Assembly: GCA_036804505.1 (NCBI GenBank)
Contig: DAIRSI010000001.1
Location: forward strand, 124,001 to 188,000
DNA: 64,000 nt
From: Phocaeicola_A sp036804505
GTDB lineage: Bacteria > Bacteroidota > Bacteroidia > Bacteroidales > Bacteroidaceae
Direction of reading: 5' to 3'
Positions 44,290-52,459 of this stretch are shown piece after piece. Numbering within the stretch: the stretch's first letter is position 1; the number at the start of each line of letters is the position of its first letter. Below the pieces are notes generated by a model. It ran no database searches and was not told where the DNA came from. It worked only from the letters and a program-made list of their open reading frames with translations. The position numbers were made by a program, and so were the translations under genes.

Positions 44290-47200
44290 ATGAGAAAGAA
44301 TAACGCCTTACGAAGACTGTTGTTCGTTACTTTATTGTGTCTGGTCACAACAGCCGTTGTGCATGCACAGACTGTAACCAAGGATTTCAGAAACGTACCT
44401 CTGAAATCGGCCTTGAAAGTAGTGGAACAACAAACAGGACTGTCTATTATCTATGAAACAGAAGAAGTGAACGACAACCAAACGGTCACCGCTTCCTTCA
44501 AAAAAACGCCTGTATCTGAAGCCTTGAGCAAAATCTTGACCGACGGACTGAAATTCCGCATCCAGAACAAGATGATCGTTATCTATAAGGGAACGCTTCA
44601 GCAAAACGGAAGCAGAACGGAAAGAACCGTCAACGGTACGGTAACCGATGCTATCGGCGAGCCCATCATCGGTGCCAACGTCATGGTCAAGGACGCTTCG
44701 GGTGTAGGAACCATCACCGACCTCGACGGACATTTTACTTTGAAAGTGCCGGCAGGAAAGAATTTCCTGGCAGTTTCATACGTCGGATATGCATCACAGG
44801 ATGTGGTTCTTGGCAACAAGACAAACCTGACAATCAAACTGACCGAAAACTCGAAGTTGATGGATGAAGTTGTAGTAGTAGGCTATAGCACCCAGAAGAG
44901 AGAAAGCCTGACCGGTTCCTTACAGAACCTGAAGGAAGACAAGTTGAAGGATATCACTTCACCCACCGTGGAAAATATCCTGAACGGCAAAGCCCCCGGA
45001 GTGTATGTAGCACCAGGTAGCGGACAGCCCGGTACGAACGGAGCCATCATCATCCGCGGTAAATCAACCATCAATGAAAGCACCAGCCCTCTTTGGGTTA
45101 TCGACGGCGTAATCGTTGGTCCCTCTGCAGGTGACTTGAATCCGAACGACATCGACAACGTAACCATTTTGAAAGACGCTGCCTCTACAGCCATCTATGG
45201 TTCACAAGGAGCAAACGGCGTTATCGTTGTAACGACCAAGAATGCCAAAGCCGAGAAGATGAAACTGAATATATCCACACGTGTGGGCTTCACCAATCTC
45301 GTAAAAGGCAACATGCACGTAATGAACGGAGCCGAATTGTATGACTATTACAAGTCTTTCTCCAATGCAGAACAAATCAGTTTCCCACGCTGGAACGAAG
45401 AACTGCGCAACAGCAACTTCGATTGGTGGAAACTCGCTACTCACACAGGTATTGCACAAGACTACAACGTGAGCTTGAGCGGTGGCGGTGAAAGCCTGAA
45501 ATCACTCCTCTCCCTTGGCTTCTACAAAGAAAACGGAGCAGTGAAAGGTTATGATTACAAGCGCTACAACTTCCGTTACAAATCAGACTACAAACCATTC
45601 AAGTGGCTCACTATCAAACCTTCTATGTCAGGATCAAGAAGTGACGTGGACGACAAGCAGTACGACGTAAGTTCTATATATTCCAATCTGCCTTGGGACA
45701 GCCCTTATGATAAAGACGGAAACATCGTAGGCAATTATTCGGATACTTGGGTAAACAGTAACAGCACCAACTACCTGTATGAACTGCAATGGAATCACGG
45801 AAACACTACCACCTATGAATTCATGGGGAACCTGGACTTCGATGTTCGCTTTACAGACTGGTTGACTTTCTCTTCAGTGAATAACTACCGCTGGCAAGGC
45901 TATAGTTCAAGTTACTATACCGACCCACGTACTTCAGGAGCTGAAGATATAGGCCGCGTGGAAGAAAGCACATCCAACATGAAACGCCGTTACACCAACC
46001 AGAAGTTGATGTTCAACAAACTCTTCGGCAAACATTCCGTGAACGCCCTGTTGGCCTATGAATTCAATGACTACTGGTTCAAGAACGTAGGCGCAAAAGG
46101 AACCGGTATTGTTCCCGGATTCGAAGTACTCGATGTAACTACTACACCGGAAGCAGTATCCGGAGGTATCCAGGAATGGGCCGTACAGTCCTATTTCTTC
46201 AACGGGAATTATGCTTACGACAATAAATACCTAGTTCAATTCTCATTCCGTCGTGACGGTGCATCCAACTTTGGAGACAATGCCAAGTATGGTAACTTCT
46301 TCTCCATCAGCGGTGGCTGGAACATCAACAAGGAATCCTGGTTCAAATACAAATGGGTTGACGTTTTGAAACTGAGAGCCTCCTATGGTTCTGTAGGAAA
46401 CCGCCCGGGTGCTCTTTATCCTCAATACAGCTTATACTCTGTATCCAAGTCGGCAAGCTACAACAAGAATCCGGGTGCTTTACTGGCACAGATCGGTAAC
46501 AAGGATTTGACTTGGGAAAAGACCTATACCACAGGCATCGGATTGGATTTGAGTATTTTCAACCGTTTCCGTCTGACATTCGATTATTACAACAAGAACA
46601 CCAGCAATCTGCTTTACAATGTTCCCGTTTCAGGACTTACCGGTGTAACCGGCATCTACAGAAACATCGGCAAGCTCAACAACAAAGGTTTCGAGCTCTC
46701 TGTCGGAGCGGACATTATCCAGACAAAAGACTGGCATTGGAGTATCGATGCCAACCTCGGACATAACAAGAATGAAATCAAGGAACTCTATGGCGGCAAA
46801 GCTCAAATCATCATTGGTGATGGTATTGGTATTGCAGGCGCAGCAGGCCGACTCTTGAAACCGGGTTTGGACAGCGATTCTTGGTATATCCGCGAATGGG
46901 CAGGAGTAAATCCTGACAACGGAGCCCCGATGTGGTACAAGACTGTTACTAATACCGACGGAACCACATCCCGCGAAACCACTTCCAAATATGCAGAAGC
47001 TGACGAAGTAGTATGCGGAGCATACACTCCTGATTTCTTCGGAGGATTCTCTACGAACCTCAGCTACAAGAATCTTTCTCTGGAAGCTGTCTTCGGTTAT
47101 TCAGTCGGCGGAAAGATTTATAACTATACTCGTTCCGAATATGACTCCGACGGTGCTTATACAGACCGTAACCAGCTCAAGTTGCTCGGCAAATGGAAAC

Positions 47201-47541
47201 GTTGGGAGAAGCAAGGTGACATTGCAACACATCCGGTTGCCAGCTACAACAACAGAACAAACTCCAACAAGGCATCTTCAAGATACCTGGAAGATGGAGA
47301 TTTTCTGAAGCTGAGAAGTCTTACCTTAAGCTATAACCTGCAATTACCGAAATATTACATTCAGAACATGCGTTTGTTCCTCACAGGTGAAAACTTGTTC
47401 TGCCTCACCGGTTATTCAGGTGTAGACCCCGAACTTCCTTCTTATCAGAGCCAGAGTGGTTCTATCAATGTAGTAGGCGTTACCAGCACGGTATATCCTT
47501 CTGCCCGCAAGTTCGTTCTCGGTTGTAATTTAACATTTTAA
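44290..47541 (+). CDS. SusC-family TonB-dependent outer-membrane transporter with STN signalling domain
   Basis: A 1083-residue outer-membrane transporter for oligosaccharides. After a signal peptide (1-26), residues 30-100 form a secretin/TonB N-terminal (STN) domain (DFRNVPLKSALKVVEQQTGL, KKTPVSEALSKILTDGL), which signals to the FecR anti-sigma. A carboxypeptidase-regulatory-like domain (about 112-190: VNGTVTDAIGEPIIGANVMV) and TonB box (DEVVVVGYSTQKRES) come next, then the plug and a 22-strand barrel ending KFVLGCNLTF. It forms a complex with SusD, encoded 15 bases downstream. Confidence 0.96.
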   Translation: MRKNNALRRLLFVTLLCLVTTAVVHAQTVTKDFRNVPLKSALKVVEQQTGLSIIYETEEVNDNQTVTASFKKTPVSEALSKILTDGLKFRIQNKMIVIYKGTLQQNGSRTERTVNGTVTDAIGEPIIGANVMVKDASGVGTITDLDGHFTLKVPAGKNFLAVSYVGYASQDVVLGNKTNLTIKLTENSKLMDEVVVVGYSTQKRESLTGSLQNLKEDKLKDITSPTVENILNGKAPGVYVAPGSGQPGTNGAIIIRGKSTINESTSPLWVIDGVIVGPSAGDLNPNDIDNVTILKDAASTAIYGSQGANGVIVVTTKNAKAEKMKLNISTRVGFTNLVKGNMHVMNGAELYDYYKSFSNAEQISFPRWNEELRNSNFDWWKLATHTGIAQDYNVSLSGGGESLKSLLSLGFYKENGAVKGYDYKRYNFRYKSDYKPFKWLTIKPSMSGSRSDVDDKQYDVSSIYSNLPWDSPYDKDGNIVGNYSDTWVNSNSTNYLYELQWNHGNTTTYEFMGNLDFDVRFTDWLTFSSVNNYRWQGYSSSYYTDPRTSGAEDIGRVEESTSNMKRRYTNQKLMFNKLFGKHSVNALLAYEFNDYWFKNVGAKGTGIVPGFEVLDVTTTPEAVSGGIQEWAVQSYFFNGNYAYDNKYLVQFSFRRDGASNFGDNAKYGNFFSISGGWNINKESWFKYKWVDVLKLRASYGSVGNRPGALYPQYSLYSVSKSASYNKNPGALLAQIGNKDLTWEKTYTTGIGLDLSIFNRFRLTFDYYNKNTSNLLYNVPVSGLTGVTGIYRNIGKLNNKGFELSVGADIIQTKDWHWSIDANLGHNKNEIKELYGGKAQIIIGDGIGIAGAAGRLLKPGLDSDSWYIREWAGVNPDNGAPMWYKTVTNTDGTTSRETTSKYAEADEVVCGAYTPDFFGGFSTNLSYKNLSLEAVFGYSVGGKIYNYTRSEYDSDGAYTDRNQLKLLGKWKRWEKQGDIATHPVASYNNRTNSNKASSRYLEDGDFLKLRSLTLSYNLQLPKYYIQNMRLFLTGENLFCLTGYSGVDPELPSYQSQSGSINVVGVTSTVYPSARKFVLGCNLTF

Positions 47542-47556
47542 TTAAAGACTACTTCT

Positions 47557-49278
47557 ATGAAAAAAATAAAAGGTTTAATATTCATGCTTGGTGCTGCCAT
47601 TACTTTCACAGCATGCGAAATTGAGAGATTGCCACAAGGGTCAATGAGCGAAGACCAAATCATACAAAATCCTCAAACGAATCTTAATTCATTGATAAAC
47701 GGTTGTTACGGACAGATGAAAGCTTGGTCGGACGTCATGCATCGTTGCGGCGAATATGCCGGTGACAACATCATGATTCGCGGTACATCCACCGACTCTT
47801 TCTATGAATTCATTTCATATTCCCGTACACCAAACAACAATCGTTTGAAGACATTCTGGAACAACAGTTACAAGATTATTGCACAGTCTTCCAACATTTT
47901 GAAAATGGTTCCTCAAGGCCAGAGCACTGACATTGACAATCAGCTGGGTACTTGTTACTTCCTTCGCGGATTGATGTATTTCTACTTGTGCCGTGCCTAC
48001 GGACGTCCTTATTATCAGAGTCCGGAAAAGAATCTGGGTGTACCTATCGTCAACGGTACTCCTTCGGACATGTTCAACCTGAGTTTGCCGGACAGATCCA
48101 CCGTGAAAGATACCTACCGACAGGCTATCACTGACTTGAGAAGAGCAGAATCCCTGCTGACCAAAAACCAGGGAGCCGCTTATGCATCCAAAGAAGCAGC
48201 CCAAGCCATTTTGTCGAGAGTGTACCTGTATATGAGCGGAACGTATGAAAATCCTAACAAGCAGTATGCCGACTCTGCCGCTTACTATGCCACCCAGGTT
48301 ATCAATTCGGGTACATACCAACTGTTGGACAGAGAGAAATTCATGAAGTACAACACCATCGTTCCTGATGATAACAAGGAATCCATCTTTGTTGTGAAAC
48401 GTGTTGCTTCCGAATTCTCAGGCTATGACCATTACTACGGCATCGGCGGTATGTATTCCAATATCGGCGGTATGGGCTGGGGCGAAATGTACTCAAGTGC
48501 CAAATACCTTTCCTTGCTGGATGAAACAGGCCGCAATGACTGGAGACAAACTTCCAGAAAGATGGTTGACGCCCGTGCAGCTTTCATCGAACCGCAATAT
48601 GTGGAAAATGGAAAAGAAGTTTTCAGATTCATCAAGAATGTATATAATGCATCCAAGGTACAAACCGGATACAATTATGTACAGGCTCCTACTACCCACA
48701 ACGGTTCCACAATTACCTGCACTGAAGCCAATGTCACATATACTCTGACTCCGGTTGATGAAGCACAACAGATTTATACCATCAAGTATTCCGACGGCAA
48801 TACTTACAAAGGTGTCATCGATAATCAGATGAAGCTGAACCGCGTGTTCCCGATGTTCTACATTGTGAAATGTTCTCGCGAAGGCGAAGAATCCCAACTC
48901 CACTCACCGATTATCAGCCGTTTGGGCGAAATCTATCTGAACAGAGCCGAGGCAAATGCCAAACTTGGGAAATATGCCGATGCACTTACCGACTTGAATA
49001 AGATTCGCGAACGTTCTATCCCGGGACAAGGCTATACCTCACTGGATGCTACAAATGCCAGCACCCGTATAGACAAAGAACGTCAGCTGGAATTGGCTTA
49101 TCAGGCAGAACGCAGCTATGATGTTTACAGAAACGGTGGTTCTCTTTCCCGTCATTATCCTGGACCTCATGATTCGATGACAGACATTCTGCCTACGGAT
49201 TACCGTGTTGTTTACTACATCCCGCAGGATGCAATCAACTCTTATCCGGGAACTCTGACTCAGAATCCAACGAAATAA
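47557..49278 (+). CDS. SusD/RagB-family surface glycan-binding lipoprotein
   Basis: A 573-residue surface lipoprotein that forms the lid of the SusC transporter and binds glycan. The lipobox is at Cys20 (AAITFTACEIERLP). The tetratricopeptide-like helical scaffold shows the usual elements (LNSLINGCYGQMKAW, CYFLRGLMYFYLCRAYG, SRLGEIYLNRAEANAKLGKY, KERQLELAYQAERSYDVYRNG). It is the last gene of the locus; two hairpins follow. Confidence 0.95.
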   Translation: MKKIKGLIFMLGAAITFTACEIERLPQGSMSEDQIIQNPQTNLNSLINGCYGQMKAWSDVMHRCGEYAGDNIMIRGTSTDSFYEFISYSRTPNNNRLKTFWNNSYKIIAQSSNILKMVPQGQSTDIDNQLGTCYFLRGLMYFYLCRAYGRPYYQSPEKNLGVPIVNGTPSDMFNLSLPDRSTVKDTYRQAITDLRRAESLLTKNQGAAYASKEAAQAILSRVYLYMSGTYENPNKQYADSAAYYATQVINSGTYQLLDREKFMKYNTIVPDDNKESIFVVKRVASEFSGYDHYYGIGGMYSNIGGMGWGEMYSSAKYLSLLDETGRNDWRQTSRKMVDARAAFIEPQYVENGKEVFRFIKNVYNASKVQTGYNYVQAPTTHNGSTITCTEANVTYTLTPVDEAQQIYTIKYSDGNTYKGVIDNQMKLNRVFPMFYIVKCSREGEESQLHSPIISRLGEIYLNRAEANAKLGKYADALTDLNKIRERSIPGQGYTSLDATNASTRIDKERQLELAYQAERSYDVYRNGGSLSRHYPGPHDSMTDILPTDYRVVYYIPQDAINSYPGTLTQNPTK

Positions 49279-49330
49279 GAATTGACAAACAAGAACTCGT
49301 TTTTTAGGTTAAAATAATTACTGTAAGTGT

Positions 49331-49364
49331 AGAACCCCGAAGCTCCAATGGACTTTGGGGTTCT
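49331..49364 (+). terminator. First hairpin after susD
   Basis: AGAACCCC (49331-49338) pairs with GGGGTTCT (49357-49364), with an added AAG/CTT inner pairing. There is no T-run, so it may be a stabilising 3' hairpin. Confidence 0.6.
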
Positions 49365-49376
49365 ATCATTATACAG

Positions 49377-49414
49377 AAAGGGCTCCCAAGTTCGCAATGA
49401 CTTGGGAGCCCTTT
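49377..49414. terminator. Bidirectional terminator between susD and eno
   Basis: AAAGGGCTCCCAAGT (49377-49391) pairs perfectly over 15 bp with ACTTGGGAGCCCTTT (49400-49414). It lies between convergent genes and probably serves both. Confidence 0.9.
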
Positions 49415-49431
49415 TATCTATTGTGTCAGGC

Positions 49432-50712
49432 TTATTTCAGTTTCTTGAAACCATAAACAGCCTCATCACCCAATTCCTCCTCTATTCTGAGCAGTTGGTT
49501 GTACTTGGCAAGACGGTCGGTACGGCTCATGGAACCGGTCTTGATCTGTCCTGAATTGGTTGCTACAGCTATATCGGCAATCGTTGCATCTTCCGTTTCT
49601 CCGGAACGATGGGAAGTCACCGTATTATATCCGTGGCGATGTGCCATTTCGATAGCATCCAGAGTCTCGCTCAAAGAACCGATCTGGTTCACCTTGATAA
49701 GGATGGCGTTGGCGCAAGCCTCTTTGATTCCTCGTGAAAGGAATTCTACGTTGGTCACGAAAAGGTCATCACCCACTAGCTGGCAACGGTCACCCAGACG
49801 GTCGGTAAGTTTCTTCCAACCGTCCCAGTCGTTCTCGCTCATGCCGTCTTCAATGCTGTCGATAGGATATTTGGTAACCAGCTCTTCCAGATAAGCCACC
49901 TGTTCGTCGGAAGTACGCTTGCTGCCCTTTTCTCCTTCGAAGATGGTATAGTCATAGATTCCGTTCTTGTAATACTCGCTCGAAGCACAATCCATACCGA
50001 TGGTTACGTCCGCTCCCGGTTTGTAGCCGGCAGCCTCCACAGCCTTCAAGATGCATTCGATGGCATCTTCCGTACCGTTCAAATTCGGAGCAAAGCCGCC
50101 CTCATCGCCAACTGCTGTACTGAGGTTGCGGTCCTTGAGAACCTTTTTCAATGCATGAAATACTTCGGCACCCATTCTCAGCCCCTCGCTGAATGACGAT
50201 GCACCCACAGGGCGGATCATGAATTCCTGAAATGCGATAGGCGCATCACTGTGTGCACCGCCGTTGATGATGTTCATCATAGGCACCGGCAAGGTATAAG
50301 TATTGGTTCCCCCGATGTATCTGTACAACGGGATTCTCAGATAGTTGGCTGCCGCATGGGCTGCAGCCAGGGAAACTCCCAGAATGGCATTGGCTCCCAG
50401 ATGGGATTTGGTTTTGGTACCGTCCAGCTTTATCATGGCAGCATCAATCTTTCTTTGTTCCAGTACCGACATGCCTTCTATGGCAGGAGCTATTATCTCG
50501 TTAATATTCTTAACTGCTTTCAGCACCCCTTTTCCGCAATAGCGTTGTTTGTCGCCATCGCGAAGTTCCAGAGCTTCGTTTTCACCTGTCGAAGCACCCG
50601 ACGGAACGGATGCACGTCCCATAATACCACTCTTCAGAGTCACTTCCACTTCAACTGTAGGGTTACCTCTTGAATCGAGGATTTCCCTTCCATGAATCTT
50701 TTCAATAATCAT
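49432..50712 (-). CDS. eno: Enolase (phosphopyruvate hydratase)
   Basis: A 426-residue glycolytic enzyme converting 2-phosphoglycerate to phosphoenolpyruvate. The start MIIEKIHGREILDSRGNPTV, the loop PSGASTGENEALELRDGD and the metal-binding and catalytic segments (NLNGTEDAIECIL, SIEDGMSENDWDGW, GDDLFVTN, KVNQIGSLSETL, SHRSGETED) are intact. It is transcribed alone, convergent with the SusCD locus. Confidence 0.98.
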   Translation of the reverse strand: MIIEKIHGREILDSRGNPTVEVEVTLKSGIMGRASVPSGASTGENEALELRDGDKQRYCGKGVLKAVKNINEIIAPAIEGMSVLEQRKIDAAMIKLDGTKTKSHLGANAILGVSLAAAHAAANYLRIPLYRYIGGTNTYTLPVPMMNIINGGAHSDAPIAFQEFMIRPVGASSFSEGLRMGAEVFHALKKVLKDRNLSTAVGDEGGFAPNLNGTEDAIECILKAVEAAGYKPGADVTIGMDCASSEYYKNGIYDYTIFEGEKGSKRTSDEQVAYLEELVTKYPIDSIEDGMSENDWDGWKKLTDRLGDRCQLVGDDLFVTNVEFLSRGIKEACANAILIKVNQIGSLSETLDAIEMAHRHGYNTVTSHRSGETEDATIADIAVATNSGQIKTGSMSRTDRLAKYNQLLRIEEELGDEAVYGFKKLK

Positions 50713-50796
50713 AATCTTCTTTTTTTAATGGTAAAACAATCTTTATTTACTCGGTTATCCCCATACCGATCCATTCTTTCGTTTGGTTCGGGGGTA

Positions 50797-50804
50797 CAAA
50801 TATA
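50797..50804 (-). promoter_or_regulatory. Probable -7 element of eno
   Basis: TATATTTG on the minus strand, giving a leader of about 80 bases before the ATG at 50712. No -33 TTTG lies at the standard distance. Confidence 0.5.
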
Positions 50805-50920
50805 ATAAAAAAGATGATGGAATAATCATTAAAAACTAACAAAATGACAGAATATAACTTAACGGGTGAATTTATAATACGTATTTGTGTGCATCTTTTT
50901 CTTTAAAACGAGTTTTTTTG

Positions 50921-50928
50921 TATTTTTG
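50921..50928 (+). promoter_or_regulatory. Probable -7 element of msrA
   Basis: TATTTTTG, 29 bases before the msrA ATG. The region 19 bp upstream is T-rich (TTTC) but lacks an exact TTTG. Confidence 0.5.
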
Positions 50929-50957
50929 TACAATATGTATTAAAAGACAATGCACAA

Positions 50958-51467
50958 ATGAAAGAAATATACCTTGCCGGAGGATGCTTCTGGGGAACAG
51001 AGCACTTCCTGAAACTGATAGATGGAGTGGAGAACACTCAAGTGGGTTATGCCAACGGGAACAAAGCGAACCCTACCTACAAGGAAGTATGCAGCGGAGG
51101 CACTCACGCTGCGGAGACCGTGAAGGTAGAATATGATGCCGGGAAAGTGGACCTTCCGTTCCTCATCGACCTCTATTTCAAAATTATCGACCCCACCAGC
51201 GTGAACAGACAAGGGGAAGACGAAGGCGAGCAATACCGCACCGGCATCTATTTCACGGATGCGAATGACGAGCCCGTGATAAGACAGAACGTGGAGATGC
51301 TGGCAAAGAATTACTCAAAGCCGCTAGCCGTGGAAGTGCTGCCCCTGCAGAATTTCTATGATGCCGAAGAGTATCATCAGGACTATCTGGACAAGAACCC
51401 TCAAGGCTACTGCCATGTGCATCCCGAGCTCTTCGAACTGGCACGGAAAGCCAAAATGAAGAAATGA
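50958..51467 (+). CDS. msrA: Peptide-methionine (S)-S-oxide reductase
   Basis: A 169-residue MsrA that repairs oxidised methionine (S-epimer). The catalytic Cys10 lies in AGGCFWGTEHFLK, the standard GCFW motif, with HAAETVKVEYD and GEQYRTGIYF further on. It lacks a fused MsrB domain and a signal peptide, so it is cytosolic. The 3' end is convergent with the HU-like gene, and a hairpin spans the HU-like stop codon. Confidence 0.97.
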   Translation: MKEIYLAGGCFWGTEHFLKLIDGVENTQVGYANGNKANPTYKEVCSGGTHAAETVKVEYDAGKVDLPFLIDLYFKIIDPTSVNRQGEDEGEQYRTGIYFTDANDEPVIRQNVEMLAKNYSKPLAVEVLPLQNFYDAEEYHQDYLDKNPQGYCHVHPELFELARKAKMKK

Positions 51468-51477
51468 TTCGAACCGC

Positions 51478-51506
51478 AGCCGGCCTTATTCAAGGTCGGC
51501 TGTTTT
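51478..51506 (+). terminator. Terminator of msrA overlapping the HU-like stop codon
   Basis: AGCCGGCCTT (51478-51487) pairs with AAGGTCGGCT (51492-51501; one G-T pair) and is followed by GTTTTC. It overlaps the last codon of the convergent HU-like gene. Confidence 0.7.
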
Positions 51507-52091
51507 CTTGAAGTACAAACCCGAAGTCCGCCGTCCGGGCCTGTAAAGTTTCCCGTCCTTTTCCAGTTGCTGCAGCTTTCTGTTTGCCATGGCGAAAGAA
51601 AGGCCGCAAAGGCCGGCAAAGCCACGACGGTCGATGTAATTATGTCCGGAAGCAAAATACTTGTCGAGCTTTGCAAGAATTTCCTCATCGCTTATCTTTA
51701 CCGAAGTACGCACATGAGTACGAACGAAATCCAAAGAGCCCAGTTTCCGGCCGAAGTCCTTGTCTTCACGAAAAATCAGTCCCTTATAGGAAACCGATTC
51801 CGAACGGATTTTCTGAGGGTCAGTCACCTTCCGGCTCTTGCAGGAAACATGAAAATATCCCAGCCCCTTCAGATGCACCGACTTGCCTTCTTGAAGACTC
51901 CTTCTGACGGCACTGAGCAAATCGCTCCATGAAGCCTCTATCTGGGCTTCCCTTCCACTGTAAGAACCGGCTGCTTTCTTCAGCAATTCCTCGAAATCCA
52001 TACTTTCGATGTCGGCAACCCGGGCGGAATATTTTTCCTCGCCCTCATTAGTCAATGACGGCTCTTTGAACATATCGTATTTTACTGCCAT
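51486..52091 (-). CDS. HU-like DNA-binding protein of Bacteroidota with C-terminal extension
   Basis: A 201-residue protein. It begins MAVKYDMFKEPSLTNEGEEK, the typical start of a Bacteroidota HU-like group that differs from canonical HU. The HU fold covers about residues 5-120 (EASWSDLLSAVRRSLQEGKS, VHLKGLGYFHVSCKSRKV). Residues 140-200 form a winged-helix-like extension (ISDEEILAKLDKYFASG, RRGFAGLCGLSFAMANRKLQ) that may add DNA-binding or dimer contacts. An AAGGA-like element precedes the ATG. A 22-bp periodic repeat array lies just upstream, in its probable leader, so it may bind its own control region; that is inference. Confidence 0.85.
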   Translation of the reverse strand: MAVKYDMFKEPSLTNEGEEKYSARVADIESMDFEELLKKAAGSYSGREAQIEASWSDLLSAVRRSLQEGKSVHLKGLGYFHVSCKSRKVTDPQKIRSESVSYKGLIFREDKDFGRKLGSLDFVRTHVRTSVKISDEEILAKLDKYFASGHNYIDRRGFAGLCGLSFAMANRKLQQLEKDGKLYRPGRRTSGLYFKKTADLE

Positions 52092-52116
52092 GATATTTCC
52101 TTTTTTAATAGTAATA

Positions 52117-52292
52117 AATTAATGTTTAAACGGCGTATAATTAATGTTTTACCTTGCAAAAATTAATATTTTTCTGCAAGAGTTTTAGTTCTCGCATTGC
52201 AATGATAGAGTTATCGCATTGCAGTGCTATAGTTATCGCATTGCAATGCTATAGTTATCGCGTTGCATTGCGATAACTAATTATTGCGTACA
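52117..52292. repeat. Degenerate 22-bp periodic repeat array
   Basis: Eight consecutive 22-base units can be laid out from 52117. Units 1-3 begin with AATTAATGTTT-type words (52117, 52139, 52161). From 52186 four closely similar 22-base units follow (to 52273), each around TCGCATTGCAATG, whose core GCATTGCAATGC is palindromic. The last unit forms a 9-bp inverted repeat AGTTATCGC/GCGATAACT (52253-52261 and 52269-52277). The period is close to two DNA helical turns. It lies between the HU-like gene and its probable -7 box. Confidence 0.8.
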
Positions 52293-52298
52293 AATATA
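52291..52298 (-). promoter_or_regulatory. Probable -7 element of the HU-like gene
   Basis: TATATTTG on the minus strand. If used, transcription starts near 52284 and the 22-bp array forms most of a roughly 190-base leader. CAAA at 52314-52317 gives only a 15-bp spacer, so the -33 element is weak. Confidence 0.45.
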
Positions 52299-52447
52299 CT
52301 AAATATTAGGGAACAAAAGGTTAATTTCTCCGCATTTGTTCATTAATTCCTTACCATGCGGGTTCAAGAATTCGTAAAAGGCGGGATTTTCTTTTCAAAG
52401 AACAGAAAAAAATATCTTGGATTTGTTTTCATTTCAAAAGATTCAAG
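52299..52447. other. Intergenic stretch before the TPR regulator
   Basis: No gene is seen. TTTG at 52422-52425 may be the -33 element of the downstream gene, with a 22-bp spacer to its -7 box. Confidence 0.4.
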
Positions 52448-52455
52448 TATTTTTG
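52448..52455 (+). promoter_or_regulatory. -7 element of the TPR regulator gene
   Basis: TATTTTTG only 4 bases before the ATG at 52460, so the transcript may have almost no leader. Confidence 0.55.
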
Positions 52456-52459
52456 TTCT

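Noticed and set aside
50958..50996. Selenocysteine or damaged active site in MsrA because GCFWG differs from GCFWC-type variants
   Set aside because: The catalytic Cys is present in a normal GCFW motif; the residue after it varies in the family.
52186..52273. CRISPR array
   Set aside because: The 22-base units are directly adjacent with no unique spacers, and no cas genes are nearby.
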